The notes beneath the pieces were generated by a model. That model was not told where the DNA came from. It saw nothing but the letters and a program-made list of their open reading frames with translations, and did no database searches. Both the position numbers and the translations under genes were made by a program. DNA of 42,948 nucleotides, from positions 1 to 42,948 of the IMG/VR virus record IMGVR_UViG_3300017969_000026; one strand, given 5' to 3'. Positions 20,761 to 29,454 of the stretch are shown here, piece by piece. The DNA is from a virus. Positions within the stretch are counted from its first letter, which is position 1, and the number at the start of each line of letters is the position of its first letter.

Positions 20761-22263
20761 ATGGCTTATCAAATAGATAGATATAACAACAGTATTCTAA
20801 CTATAGTTGAAGATGGTACAGTTGATACAACAACTGACTTAAAATTCATTGGCAAAAACTATGCAGGATACGGTGAAATACAAAACGAAAATTTCTTGTT
20901 TTTGTTGGAAAACTTTAGCGGTGCTAATCCGCCACCAAGAGCAATTAGCGGTCAGTTGTGGTATGATAGTGCGAACAACAAATTAAAGTTTTATGACGGA
21001 AACAAATGGCGTACAACTGGCGGTGCAGAAATTTCAGCAACTAATCCAACTGGACTATCGCAAGGCGATTTTTGGTGGGATATTTCAAATAAACAATTAT
21101 ATGTTTATGATGGTACAAACTTTATACTAATTGGTCCACAAAACGCAGGCGAAGGTGTTACCCAAATGCGTAGCCGAGAAATTTTAGACACAAATGGTAC
21201 TCCGCATACAATTATTGAAGGTGTTTTGTCAGACGAAACAATTACAATTACAAGTGCAACAGCATTTCAACTAGCTGAATCAAACCCAATTGCAGGATTT
21301 AGCAAGATCAAAAAAGGTATTACACTAGTGAACACCCCTGACACTGGTATTACTACAAGCGATCATGTATTTTGGGGAACTGCTTCTAATGCATCAAAGC
21401 TAGGAAACTCAGTTGCTACAGACTATATTAAAATTAATTCGCAAAACCAAGTTGATTTGCTAAATGTTTCAGTAGTAAAATTTGCAGATACAGGTTATAC
21501 TGTAGGTGACAGTTTAGATCTTAAAGTTTACATCGAGTCAACAGCAGGTGCCTTACAAGGTGCTGGCATTATTGAACATGCAGTTGGCGCACAAAGTAAG
21601 ATAGCATTTAAAACTACTGACGGTTCAAGTGCTTCTCAGCATGTCTTTACAGTCCAAAACGAAGGTCTTGTTCCTGCAACTGATAATTCAAAAGTATTAG
21701 GTACAGAACTAATTAAATGGTCAAATGTTTATGCTACAACCTTTACAGGTGAAGCTACAAAAGCAGCTACACTCAGAGGCGAAGGCGGAAACTTCCTTTC
21801 AGCAAGTTCTGCACAGAGTCCAGCAAGCGCACCTAACGGTACAATTGTTATAAGAACAAGCGATAACAAAATTAGAGCTGTAACGTTTGAAGGTAGAGCA
21901 ACTGAAGCACAGTATGCTGACCTTGCTGAAAAATATACAACAGAAATTGAACACCCAGTTGGCACAGCAATGGCAGTTGGAGGCGAAGCAGAGACTCGCC
22001 CAGCTAAAGCAAGTGACATTTGTATAGGTGTTATATCAGAAAATCCAGCATACTTAATGAACTCAGCAGCCGAAGGGCAAGCAATAGGTCTTAAAGGGCG
22101 TGTACCTGTAAGAGTTAAAGGTGCAGTATCAAAAGGTCAACCTGTATACGCATGGGACGACGGTATTTGTACAACAATTGCTTCAACAGCACTAGTAGGT
22201 GTTGCACTTGAAAGTAATAGTGACGAGGGCGAAAAACTAGTAGAATGTGTACTAAAAGTATAA
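20761..22263 (+). CDS. Tail fibre-like virion protein, 500 aa (paralogue 3)
   Basis: The N-terminal 150 residues match the two upstream fibre genes: FIGKNYAGYGEIQNENF, LLENFSGANPPPRAISGQLWYD, LKFYDGNKW, then GDFWWDISNKQLYVYDGTNF. The middle is a Thr/Ala-rich shaft region including WGTASNASKLG. The C-terminal 115 residues begin at ADLAEKY (385-392) and include IEHPVGTAMAVGGEAE, GVISENPAYLMN, KGRVPVRVKG and KGQPVYAWDDG. This end type recurs in phage fibre proteins as a globular tip. It has its own late-like promoter box and ribosome site. It probably forms a fibre of the same assembly family as its neighbours. Confidence 0.83.
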   Translation: MAYQIDRYNNSILTIVEDGTVDTTTDLKFIGKNYAGYGEIQNENFLFLLENFSGANPPPRAISGQLWYDSANNKLKFYDGNKWRTTGGAEISATNPTGLSQGDFWWDISNKQLYVYDGTNFILIGPQNAGEGVTQMRSREILDTNGTPHTIIEGVLSDETITITSATAFQLAESNPIAGFSKIKKGITLVNTPDTGITTSDHVFWGTASNASKLGNSVATDYIKINSQNQVDLLNVSVVKFADTGYTVGDSLDLKVYIESTAGALQGAGIIEHAVGAQSKIAFKTTDGSSASQHVFTVQNEGLVPATDNSKVLGTELIKWSNVYATTFTGEATKAATLRGEGGNFLSASSAQSPASAPNGTIVIRTSDNKIRAVTFEGRATEAQYADLAEKYTTEIEHPVGTAMAVGGEAETRPAKASDICIGVISENPAYLMNSAAEGQAIGLKGRVPVRVKGAVSKGQPVYAWDDGICTTIASTALVGVALESNSDEGEKLVECVLKV

Positions 22264-22275
22264 TAGGAAAGTAAA

Positions 22276-23205
22276 ATGGCAGTCGGTGATCTAATTACAG
22301 CAGCACGATTTAACAACTTGCAATCTCGTATTGCAACAATACAAGGTAACGGTAGTGGTTCGGACGGATACGGACAACAACTACAAAGTGCCCAAGCGTT
22401 AACTAGTGCTACAGTAACAGCACAAGACATGCAAGGTCTTTATATAGACATGAGTCGTGCAAGAACACACCAAACAGGAACTGTACCAGTTTCGATTGAA
22501 TCTATAAATATTGGAGATCTTATCTTAGATGATGATACTTCGCCGTATGTAGAGAAAGCAGTTAGCGCATTTGAATCTCTTATGTTAGCAATTGAAGCAG
22601 ACAGGTTTTTAATAAACGATTCACAAGCTACACTAGATGCAGGTATTACAAGCACAAGAACAACTGGATGGAGTGGTAATTTACAGCACGAAGTTGAAGT
22701 TACGTTTGATACAGCAGACAAAGCAAGACACTTTTTTAATAGCGGCGGTCAGCTAAGATTTTATAGTACACTATCAGGTGGCACAGAATTAAAAACAGAT
22801 GACTGGCGCCTAATTTTAAATAACGCAGGTCAAGTACAGTTTAAGCATAATGAAACAAGCTCTAGCGGTACTGGTACTGCTTTTGCTATTGGTTTTTATA
22901 ATTTAACAAATACATATCAGCTGATATTTGAAAAGGTTGGCAGTGATGTCAACGCAGCTTATGCAGAAAACAGATATACAATTGCTGCTAGAAAACAAAG
23001 TGATAGTATTATAAAGTTTTTGATATCTTTCAGAGACGAAGATACTGGTGATAGTCCGATTATTCCAGTTCCACCAGGCGGCATTGTTGGCGGTGTTGAC
23101 GAAAGCGTAGACGGAACTTTAAAAAGTATTGTACAAATTTACAGAGCTACTGGACCTAGTGTAGAAGTAGACGCTCCTAACTTATTCAATTCGATTATAC
23201 TATAA
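22276..23205 (+). CDS. Virion structural protein, 309 aa (paralogue of the 23253 gene)
   Basis: The protein opens with ITAARFNNLQSRIATIQG, which matches ATRFNLLQDRIAAVYG of the next gene. It then shares RARTHQTGTVP near residue 59, a W-x-G-N-L-x-HE strand, and LRFYSTLSGGTELKTDDWR followed by NAG near 155-180. The C-terminal third is beta-rich with an IRFRDED-type strand (LISFRDEDTGD) and a Pro/Gly linker (PIIPVPPGGIVGG). An AGGAAA at 22265-22270 precedes the ATG, and the gap to the fibre gene is only 12 bases, so it is probably co-transcribed with it. I recognise it as a structural protein type of marine T4-like phages and cannot give its location in the particle. Confidence 0.75.
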   Translation: MAVGDLITAARFNNLQSRIATIQGNGSGSDGYGQQLQSAQALTSATVTAQDMQGLYIDMSRARTHQTGTVPVSIESINIGDLILDDDTSPYVEKAVSAFESLMLAIEADRFLINDSQATLDAGITSTRTTGWSGNLQHEVEVTFDTADKARHFFNSGGQLRFYSTLSGGTELKTDDWRLILNNAGQVQFKHNETSSSGTGTAFAIGFYNLTNTYQLIFEKVGSDVNAAYAENRYTIAARKQSDSIIKFLISFRDEDTGDSPIIPVPPGGIVGGVDESVDGTLKSIVQIYRATGPSVEVDAPNLFNSIIL

Positions 23206-23216
23206 AATAAAATACG

Positions 23217-23233
23217 CATAAATAGTATAAATG
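23217..23233 (+). promoter_or_regulatory. Two adjacent T4-late-type boxes (CATAAATA, TATAAATG)
   Basis: CATAAATA (23217-23224) and TATAAATG (23226-23233) each match TATAAATA at 7 of 8 positions, inside the 47-base gap before the ATG at 23253. GGAG at 23244-23247 is the ribosome site. Either or both could start transcription of the last structural gene. Confidence 0.55.
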
Positions 23234-23252
23234 AGTTCGTTACGGAGACAGC

Positions 23253-24464
23253 ATGCCTACATCAATTCTAGCAACCAGGTTTAATTTACTTCAGGACAGA
23301 ATCGCTGCTGTATACGGTGATCCTGCAAACTCGTCAAGTACTACTGGGTATGCTCAACCAATAAGAAGTAGTAATGTTGACCCTATTTCATATAGAACAG
23401 TGAATTGGAGTATTGTAGGCTCTGTTGCTAATGATGGAACTATTACAATAAACAGCCACGGGTTCCAAGACGGTGATTTGGTTCTTTATAGCAACGGCGG
23501 CAATGATGATGCATACAGACTAGAAGACGAGCAATACTACTATGTAAATCGTACTGGTGCAAACACATTTACACTACATAGTGATCTTCCTGTAAATTCT
23601 AGTACAAAAATCGCAGTAGCAGTTGGAGGTAGCACAGGAACTCATAGTTTATCGGAAGTACAAGGTAATAAAATTACAGCAGATCAATGGTCTCGCATAT
23701 ACCTTGATATTATGGCTGCTAGAGTACACCAAACAGGGACTAACCCACTAGCAGATTTTGAACCTGTTGCACAAGTTGATAAAGTTGAAGAACAAGTTAT
23801 TACAGACTTAGAAACACTTATGACATCAGTAGAAGGAAACTTGTTTGCACAAGGCACAGGCCAATTTGAGTTAGATGATTTACGTGACGGTACTGGCACT
23901 ACATTAAGCAAGCAAAGATTTTTAAACTGGAACGGTACACTAACACACGAGTTTACAGTTACATGGCAGAATGCAGCTGAAAGGCAAGGATATTTTAATG
24001 CCTCTGGAGAAATTAGATTCTTTGCAAGTATTACAGGCGGTTCAGGATTGAAAACAAATGACTGGAGAAGTTTATTATCTAACGCAGGCACAATTACTTT
24101 TAGCCGCACGGGAACAACAACTTCTGGATCTGCAACAGTCGCAGCTAATATAGGAAATTACAACGGACTTACTAGTAACTATAAAATTATAGCAAGCTAT
24201 TCAGGTAGTGATTACGTGGATAACGAATGGGACATTGCTGTAAGAGAAATTAGTGCAACAGAACTTAGATTTAGAATAAGATTCCAAGACCTTGATAATC
24301 CACCGTCACAAGCCCCTTTCTTTGACATTGACGAAGATGTTACAGGTACACTTTCCTCTAGCGTTCAGCTTTTAAGACCTGCAGGAGAAATGACAATAGG
24401 TACAACAACTTACACTACTGTTGATATTGCTCCTGTAACAGGAACACTTTTACAGTCAATATAG
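23253..24464 (+). CDS. Virion structural protein, 403 aa, with inserted domain
   Basis: It is paralogous to the 22276 gene over its start (ATRFNLLQDRIAAVYG), AARVHQTGTNP near residue 155, and GEIRFFASITGGSGLKTNDWR plus NAG near 250-275. It differs by an insertion of about 90 residues (roughly 50-138): GTITINSHGFQDGDLVLY, YYYVNRTGANTFTLHS and a Gly/Ser end. That HGF-x-DGD-x-V then YYV...TFTL layout is a small beta domain common in phage fibre and adhesin-like proteins. It is the last gene of the structural block, ending two bases before the -35 box of the next operon. Late expression from its own boxes is likely. Confidence 0.75.
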   Translation: MPTSILATRFNLLQDRIAAVYGDPANSSSTTGYAQPIRSSNVDPISYRTVNWSIVGSVANDGTITINSHGFQDGDLVLYSNGGNDDAYRLEDEQYYYVNRTGANTFTLHSDLPVNSSTKIAVAVGGSTGTHSLSEVQGNKITADQWSRIYLDIMAARVHQTGTNPLADFEPVAQVDKVEEQVITDLETLMTSVEGNLFAQGTGQFELDDLRDGTGTTLSKQRFLNWNGTLTHEFTVTWQNAAERQGYFNASGEIRFFASITGGSGLKTNDWRSLLSNAGTITFSRTGTTTSGSATVAANIGNYNGLTSNYKIIASYSGSDYVDNEWDIAVREISATELRFRIRFQDLDNPPSQAPFFDIDEDVTGTLSSSVQLLRPAGEMTIGTTTYTTVDIAPVTGTLLQSI

Positions 24465-24466
24465 TC

Positions 24467-24495
24467 TTGACAAAATCCTAAAATCGTTATATACT
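24467..24495 (+). promoter_or_regulatory. Near-consensus sigma-70 promoter for the accessory cassette
   Basis: TTGACA at 24467-24472 and TATACT at 24490-24495 are separated by exactly 17 bases; only one base departs from the bacterial consensus. The expected start point is near 24502, upstream of GGAGG at 24509-24513 and the ATG at 24519. The host RNA polymerase should read it without phage factors, in contrast with the TAAATA boxes of the structural genes. It is the only clear promoter before a run of 17 overlapping genes. Confidence 0.85.
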
Positions 24496-24518
24496 AGTGC
24501 AATAGACTGGAGGCTCTT

Positions 24519-24872
24519 ATGGACGAACGGTTAGAAAAAGCACTTGACTTTAGTAACTTTATGGTTACTATGAATAACCAAAAACGACTTTTAAAAGAAA
24601 AATATTTCGAAGATCTTTTGTATTACACAAACGGTTGTCAGTTTTCTGTAACAAAAGAACTTATCACTTTTGTAGGACTGCTTGTAGACAAAGGGCTAGA
24701 AGAAGCAGTACTTACTGACGATAACGATATTCCAACAAATATTTCTGACTTAGAAAAATTTTACGATGACATTCTAGATGTTTACTTCACAGCATCTAAT
24801 AACTATTTCGCAGAGTACGAAAAAATTAAATCAAATAGGTCGATGGAAAATTTAGTAGATTATGAGCAGTAA
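24519..24872 (+). CDS. Conserved phage protein of unknown function, 117 aa
   Basis: First gene after the sigma-70 promoter, with a strong GGAGG ribosome site. The protein is small, acidic and mostly helical, without membrane segments. It starts MDERLEKALDFSNFMVT and ends with an F-AEYEKIKSNRSMENL helix. I recall similar small proteins (LEKALDFSNY-type start, EYDKL-type end) in T4-like marine phages, always uncharacterised. It overlaps the next gene by 11 bases. No catalytic motif is visible; it may be a regulator or adaptor for the genes downstream, but nothing in the sequence shows this. Confidence 0.75.
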   Translation: MDERLEKALDFSNFMVTMNNQKRLLKEKYFEDLLYYTNGCQFSVTKELITFVGLLVDKGLEEAVLTDDNDIPTNISDLEKFYDDILDVYFTASNNYFAEYEKIKSNRSMENLVDYEQ

Positions 24873-25716
24873 AGGTGTACTACTATTTGCAAGAAATAAC
24901 GATCAAATTGATTATATCAAACAGGCGTATTTTTTAGCAAAACGAATAAGAAAATATTTAGGTGTACCAACGTCATTAGTTACAGATTCTCTTCACTACT
25001 TAGAAAGAGAGTTTGATACAGAAGTTTTTGACGAAGTAATTTCTATAGATCCTTGGTTAATAGACAACCACAGGACTTTTCATGACGGCGCACTAAGTGG
25101 TAGAAGAGCCCACTTTAAAAACCTTGGCAGATATAACGCATACGAATATTCTCCTTACGATGAAACTATTCTTATGGATACTGACTATGTTGTGTCTAAT
25201 AGTTTGCTTAAAAATTGTTTTGGCAGTGTAAACGATTTTGCAATTTACAAAGATAGTATGGACATATCTAATGTACGCAATCCGAGAGAATTTAAGTATG
25301 TAAGTGATAGTAGTGTAGACTTTTACTGGGCAACAGTTGTTTATTTTAAAAAGACAGAAACAAACAAAAGATTTTTTGAATTAATTGCACACATACAAGA
25401 CAACTATGAACACTATCGACGTGTTTATCAAATATCAAGTAAAATGTTCCGAAACGATTTTGCTTTTAGTATTGCTATACATATGATGAACGGGTTTCAA
25501 CAAGGCGGATTTGTATCTCCGTTACCAGGTAAGTTGATGTATACTACTGACAAAGACATACTGTGGGATCTAGAAGAAGACAATATGCTTTTCCTAGTAG
25601 AAAAGGAAAAACATCTAGGAGAGTATACACCTTTACGTACAAGAGGTCAAAGCATACACGTAATGAATAAATTTAGTTTGGTTCGTCAAATAGATAAGGA
25701 GATGTCAAATGGATGA
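24862..25716 (+). CDS. GT8-like glycosyltransferase (GT-A fold), 284 aa
   Basis: The layout is that of glycosyltransferases using a nucleotide-sugar donor: an N-terminal strand GVLLFARNNDQIDYIKQA, then SLVTD near residue 38, an LGRYNAYEYSPYDETI segment, and the metal-binding DxD motif ILMDTDY (Asp106, Asp108). A C-terminal SIHVMNK contains His266 in the position where GT8 enzymes have a metal or phosphate contact. It is paralogous to the next gene (LLFARNND versus VMLAQNND; MDTD versus LDTD). The acceptor and donor sugar cannot be read from sequence. The start overlaps the previous gene by 11 bases. Location is cytoplasmic, given no signal or membrane segment. Confidence 0.72.
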   Translation: MSSKGVLLFARNNDQIDYIKQAYFLAKRIRKYLGVPTSLVTDSLHYLEREFDTEVFDEVISIDPWLIDNHRTFHDGALSGRRAHFKNLGRYNAYEYSPYDETILMDTDYVVSNSLLKNCFGSVNDFAIYKDSMDISNVRNPREFKYVSDSSVDFYWATVVYFKKTETNKRFFELIAHIQDNYEHYRRVYQISSKMFRNDFAFSIAIHMMNGFQQGGFVSPLPGKLMYTTDKDILWDLEEDNMLFLVEKEKHLGEYTPLRTRGQSIHVMNKFSLVRQIDKEMSNG

Positions 25717-26551
25717 TTTTGGCATTGTAATGCTTGCACAAAATAACGATGTTGATGATTATGTTTTACAAGCATGTGTAAATGCTATGAGTATTGCTAC
25801 TACAAACCCGGGCATACCTGTAAGTTTGATTACAAATGATGAAGTTCCAGAAAAATATCATCGTTTCTTTGATCAAATTATAGAAATACCTTGGAATGAT
25901 AGTGCTGAAGAAGAATCTTGGAAAATTAGCAATCGTTGGAAAATATATCATGTAACTCCTTATACTAGAACTTTGGTATTAGATACAGATATGCTTGTAC
26001 TACAAGACATAGACAGTTGGATAAAGTTTTTAGAAAATTATGAAATGTATTTTGTAAGCAACGTCTACACATATCGTGGAGATAAGATTACAGATGATTA
26101 TTACAGAAAAGCATTCACAGCAAATGAATTACCTAATTTGTATAGTGGATTTCATTACTTTAAGAAATGCGATTTTTCACACAAGTTTTATACATGGTTG
26201 GAACTAGTTGTAAACAACTGGGAATTCTTCTACGGACAATATGTAAAAGAACACTATCCAAAACGTTGTAGTATTGATGTAAGTGCAGCTATTGTTAGTA
26301 AGATACTAGATTGTGATACAGAAATTACAAATACAAGAGTGAAATTTCCAAGTTTCACACACATGAAACCAAGAATACAAGATTGGTACGAAGCAATAAA
26401 CAAATGGCAAAACAGAATCAGTGTTTATATGGATGAAGATTGTAAACTTAAATTAGGTAATCACATACAAACTGGTATTTTGCATTATACAGAAAAGGAC
26501 TTTATTGAAGGTGCTGTAATTAAAAGATATGAGGAATTATTAGATGTCTGA
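25709..26551 (+). CDS. GT8-like glycosyltransferase (GT-A fold), 280 aa
   Basis: Paralogue of the preceding gene. It has FGIVMLAQNNDVDDYV at the start, SLITNDEVPEKY, then RWKIYHVTPYTRTLVLDTDML with the DxD pair Asp92 and Asp94, and a C-terminal GILHYTEKD with His259. YSGFHYFKKCDFS in the middle corresponds to the acceptor-side strand seen in this class, where a small residue motif precedes an aromatic stretch. It overlaps the previous gene by 8 bases and the next by 8. Two adjacent, diverged copies suggest two successive transfers in one pathway. The GT-A class is fairly secure; the GT8 label is a resemblance only. Confidence 0.74.
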   Translation: MDDFGIVMLAQNNDVDDYVLQACVNAMSIATTNPGIPVSLITNDEVPEKYHRFFDQIIEIPWNDSAEEESWKISNRWKIYHVTPYTRTLVLDTDMLVLQDIDSWIKFLENYEMYFVSNVYTYRGDKITDDYYRKAFTANELPNLYSGFHYFKKCDFSHKFYTWLELVVNNWEFFYGQYVKEHYPKRCSIDVSAAIVSKILDCDTEITNTRVKFPSFTHMKPRIQDWYEAINKWQNRISVYMDEDCKLKLGNHIQTGILHYTEKDFIEGAVIKRYEELLDV

Positions 26552-27158
26552 ATTAAACTCGTTTTTAGATATGATACAAACATTGCAAGTGTCATCTAAA
26601 ACATTTGTAGAATTTGATCCTGATACAGGAGAGCTTATCAGAGTAGGTAAAAAGGGCAACGAAGAAAATTCGTATGTCGAAGTTGAACCAAACGAAATTA
26701 AAGATATAATGTCTGGTGAAAAAACTATGACAGAATATAAAGTTATTTTTGATATTGGTTTAAAAGAATATGTGCTACGTGAGAAAGGTGATTTAGAAAC
26801 TGAAAATGATCACGTATATAATACACTTTACGAAGTACCTTCTGACATCGATGAAGATTGTGATGTAACAATAATACAAGACAATAGAGAACAATGTTGG
26901 AGGATTAAGGTAAGTGATTCGTTAAGAACTTTTTTAAGATCAGAAGCAGTAAGTATTAACAGTAATATATTCTTTAGTATTACTGCAAAATTTGATCCAA
27001 ATATTTTGTTTAGAGTTTTGCGTTTAAGTGTAAACGATCTAATTTACGATGACGAATATACTTTTCCTTTTGAATATAAGTTTGAAAAGATAAACGACAA
27101 AGTTAGTATCTATACAGCCAAATATTTTGATAGTTATAAACACGAGGTGCTAGTATGA
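26544..27158 (+). CDS. Unknown protein, 204 aa
   Basis: I do not recognise this protein. It is acidic, without signal peptide or membrane segment. It begins with a helix (ELNSFLDMIQTLQV) and FVEFDPDTGELIRVG, continues with YKVIFDIGLKEYVLREK, and ends with a beta-rich half (CWRIKVSD, FFSITAKFDPNILFRVL, YKFEKINDKVSIYTAKY). It overlaps the glycosyltransferase before it by 8 bases and the one after it by 4 (ATGA). Its place inside the cassette suggests a partner or carrier of the pathway, but this is inference from position. Confidence 0.7.
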   Translation: MSELNSFLDMIQTLQVSSKTFVEFDPDTGELIRVGKKGNEENSYVEVEPNEIKDIMSGEKTMTEYKVIFDIGLKEYVLREKGDLETENDHVYNTLYEVPSDIDEDCDVTIIQDNREQCWRIKVSDSLRTFLRSEAVSINSNIFFSITAKFDPNILFRVLRLSVNDLIYDDEYTFPFEYKFEKINDKVSIYTAKYFDSYKHEVLV

Positions 27159-28084
27159 GCAAAAAGTTCAAAGTAATTGACTATGATATTATCTATCTAA
27201 GTTACGATGAGCCAAATGCAGAAAAAAATTACGCAGATTTGTGTAGCAAAGTTCCGTGGGCAAAACGTGTACATGGTGTTAAAGGAAGTGATGCTGCACA
27301 TAAAGCCTGTGCAGAACTTTCAGAAACAGACAGGTTTGTTACTGTTGACGGTGACAATCAAATCAATCCTGAATTCCTTGTACAAGAAATAGATTTTGAA
27401 GAACATGCTGATTTAGAACACAGTGTTATTAGCTGGTGTGGTAAGAATGTAATTAACGGTCTTATGTACGGCAACGGCGGACTTAAATGTTGGCCTAAAG
27501 AATATGTGTTAAACATGCGTACACATGAAAATGCTGATCCAGATAATCCACATGCACAAGTAGACTTTTGTTGGGATTTAAAATATATCCAACAAAACAG
27601 TTGTTATTCGTATGTATACAATAACGAGACACCGCAGCAAGCATGGAGAGCAGGATTCCGTGAGGGTGTTAAAATGGCACTTGATCAAGGTGTAAAACCT
27701 ACACAAGAAGAATTCCTTAAAGGACACTGGAAAAATTTACATAGGTTGTGGATATGGCTTATGGTAGGTGCAGATGTCGATAACGGGCTATGGGCTATTT
27801 ACGGAGCACGTCAGGGACTATACATGACAATGTGTACAGATTGGGATTATGTAAATGTACGTGACTTTGAATACTTAAACGATATGTGGGAACAAGAAGT
27901 AAAATTTATCAAACCAATGTACTTGCACGATGAAGTAAGCGATCTAGGTGAAAAGCTCATGCAAGAATTACAAGTGCCTATTGCAGAAAATCCTTTAGAT
28001 GCACAGCAAAGTAAGTTCTTTAAAACAGTTTATCAAAATCCTAGTCGCAACCCTAACCAACAATTTGTAATTGATCCAGAATGA
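27155..28084 (+). CDS. Glycosyltransferase-like protein (standalone domain), 309 aa
   Basis: The start DYDIIYLSYDEPNAEKNY, then AKRVHGVKG, then FVTVDGDNQI with the metal-binding-type DGD (Asp65, Asp67), and YGNGGLKCWPKEYVL are the signposts of a GT-A-like domain. The same domain forms the C-terminal half of the protein at 40986 (SYNEPNADENW, AKRVHGVKG, VVDGD, YGYGGVKLLPREL), with similarity running over about 220 residues. A later WRAGFREGVKMAL and IYGARQG are also shared. Cytoplasmic. It overlaps its neighbours by 4 bases on both sides. Activity and substrates are unknown; the glycosyltransferase call rests on the order of these motifs. Confidence 0.62.
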   Translation: MSKKFKVIDYDIIYLSYDEPNAEKNYADLCSKVPWAKRVHGVKGSDAAHKACAELSETDRFVTVDGDNQINPEFLVQEIDFEEHADLEHSVISWCGKNVINGLMYGNGGLKCWPKEYVLNMRTHENADPDNPHAQVDFCWDLKYIQQNSCYSYVYNNETPQQAWRAGFREGVKMALDQGVKPTQEEFLKGHWKNLHRLWIWLMVGADVDNGLWAIYGARQGLYMTMCTDWDYVNVRDFEYLNDMWEQEVKFIKPMYLHDEVSDLGEKLMQELQVPIAENPLDAQQSKFFKTVYQNPSRNPNQQFVIDPE

Positions 28085-29454
28085 GTAATGAAAAAAGAAT
28101 TGAGGTACTTGAACAAAAGCGCAAACAGATTAATTCTGTAAGTTGCTCTTTCTGCACGGCTAAATGGCTTCAAACTACACTCTATTTACAAAACGGTTAC
28201 AATCATAGTTGTCACCACCCTGCTCCGCATAAAATTCCTATTAGCGAAATTATGGGCAATCCACATGCACTGCATAATAGCAAGCACAAAAAGAAACAAC
28301 GTGAAATGATGCTTAAAGGTGAGCGTCCTAGTGAATGCGATTATTGCTGGAACATAGAAGATTTAGATAAAAACTACTTTAGTGATAGACATTATAAAAC
28401 TGCTGACTACTGGGCTTGGGATAGATTTGATGAAATAGCAACCAGTGATCCTAAAGAAAATACCTATCCTAGTTACTTAGAAGTTAGTTTTTCAAATGCG
28501 TGTAATTTTGCGTGTGCATACTGCTCTCCAGAAATTAGCAGCAAGTGGATGGAAGATATAAAGCAACACGGACAGTATCCTGTTTTGCACGGATCGCACA
28601 ATTTAGATTACTTAAAAAAGACACAAAAGTTTCCTTATTTAAACAGCGAAGTAAACCCTTATGTAAAAGCATTTTGGAAATGGTTTCCAGATGCATTACC
28701 GCATTTAAAAGTATTACGATTAACAGGCGGTGAACCTACAATGAGCAAGGAAACATGGCGTTTGCTAGACATGCTTATTGAGAATCCTATGCCTGAATTG
28801 GAAGTTGCTATTAACACTAACCTTTGTGTGCCAAACAATCTTATTGATAAGTTAATTGAAAAAATTAACATGCTAAAAGATAAAGTAAAAAAGATAGATG
28901 TGTATACAAGTTTAGAAAGCGTAGGTGCGCAAGCCGAATATGCAAGAGACGGACTAGATTATAAGCAATGGATTGCTAATGTAGAACAGGTACTTGACGA
29001 AACTGAAAGTACAGTTGCAATTATGACAACAGTAAACATTTTAAGTTTGCCTAGTTTTGAAAAATTTATAGATCTTGTAATGGACTTTCGTAAAAAATAT
29101 AACAAAGCATTTGAATATAATCGTATTCCGATAAGCATTAATTACTTGCGTTGGCCTCCACACTTACAGTGTACATTGCTAGACAAGGAAGATCGTTTGC
29201 TTTATGCAAATGCAATTGAATCTACTTGCGAAGGTTGGTTGAAATATCATAGTCCAGATAAGTATGCAAGATTGTATCTTGAAGAATGGGATCAAATAAA
29301 AAGATTTTGCGATTATCTACGTAATACAGATCCAGCTATAGAGCATAGAAAAGATTTTGTTGCATACATACAAGCATACGATAAAAGACGTAGAAAAAAC
29401 TTTAAAAAAGTTTTTGAAGATTACAGAGAGATTATAGAGGACTGGAATGCCTAA
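28081..29454 (+). CDS. Radical SAM enzyme with N-terminal twitch-like Cys domain, 457 aa
   Basis: The radical SAM cluster motif is Cys141-x3-Cys145-x2-Cys148 (NACNFACAYC), and the SAM-binding TGGEP is at 215-219. In front of it lies a Cys/His-rich domain: Cys22 and Cys25, then CHHPAPHKIP starting at Cys44, ALHNSKHKKK, and GERPSECDYCW with Cys86 and Cys89. That layout resembles a SPASM/twitch domain, which normally follows the core and probably holds an auxiliary Fe-S cluster. I recall a named family of N-terminal-twitch radical SAM proteins with unknown substrates. The next gene is a close paralogue with the same spacing. It starts with an ATGA overlap. It is a cytoplasmic, oxygen-sensitive enzyme type; the reaction is unknown. 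Confidence 0.88.
   Translation: MSNEKRIEVLEQKRKQINSVSCSFCTAKWLQTTLYLQNGYNHSCHHPAPHKIPISEIMGNPHALHNSKHKKKQREMMLKGERPSECDYCWNIEDLDKNYFSDRHYKTADYWAWDRFDEIATSDPKENTYPSYLEVSFSNACNFACAYCSPEISSKWMEDIKQHGQYPVLHGSHNLDYLKKTQKFPYLNSEVNPYVKAFWKWFPDALPHLKVLRLTGGEPTMSKETWRLLDMLIENPMPELEVAINTNLCVPNNLIDKLIEKINMLKDKVKKIDVYTSLESVGAQAEYARDGLDYKQWIANVEQVLDETESTVAIMTTVNILSLPSFEKFIDLVMDFRKKYNKAFEYNRIPISINYLRWPPHLQCTLLDKEDRLLYANAIESTCEGWLKYHSPDKYARLYLEEWDQIKRFCDYLRNTDPAIEHRKDFVAYIQAYDKRRRKNFKKVFEDYREIIEDWNA

Noticed and set aside
23684-24109. Open frame of 141 codons on the minus strand
   Set aside because: Complement of a region in the 23253 protein that is conserved with its paralogue; the antisense translation is low-information.
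24465-24518. Transcription terminator between the structural genes and the cassette
   Set aside because: No GC-rich stem followed by a T run is visible in this short gap, so read-through from late transcripts into the cassette remains possible.
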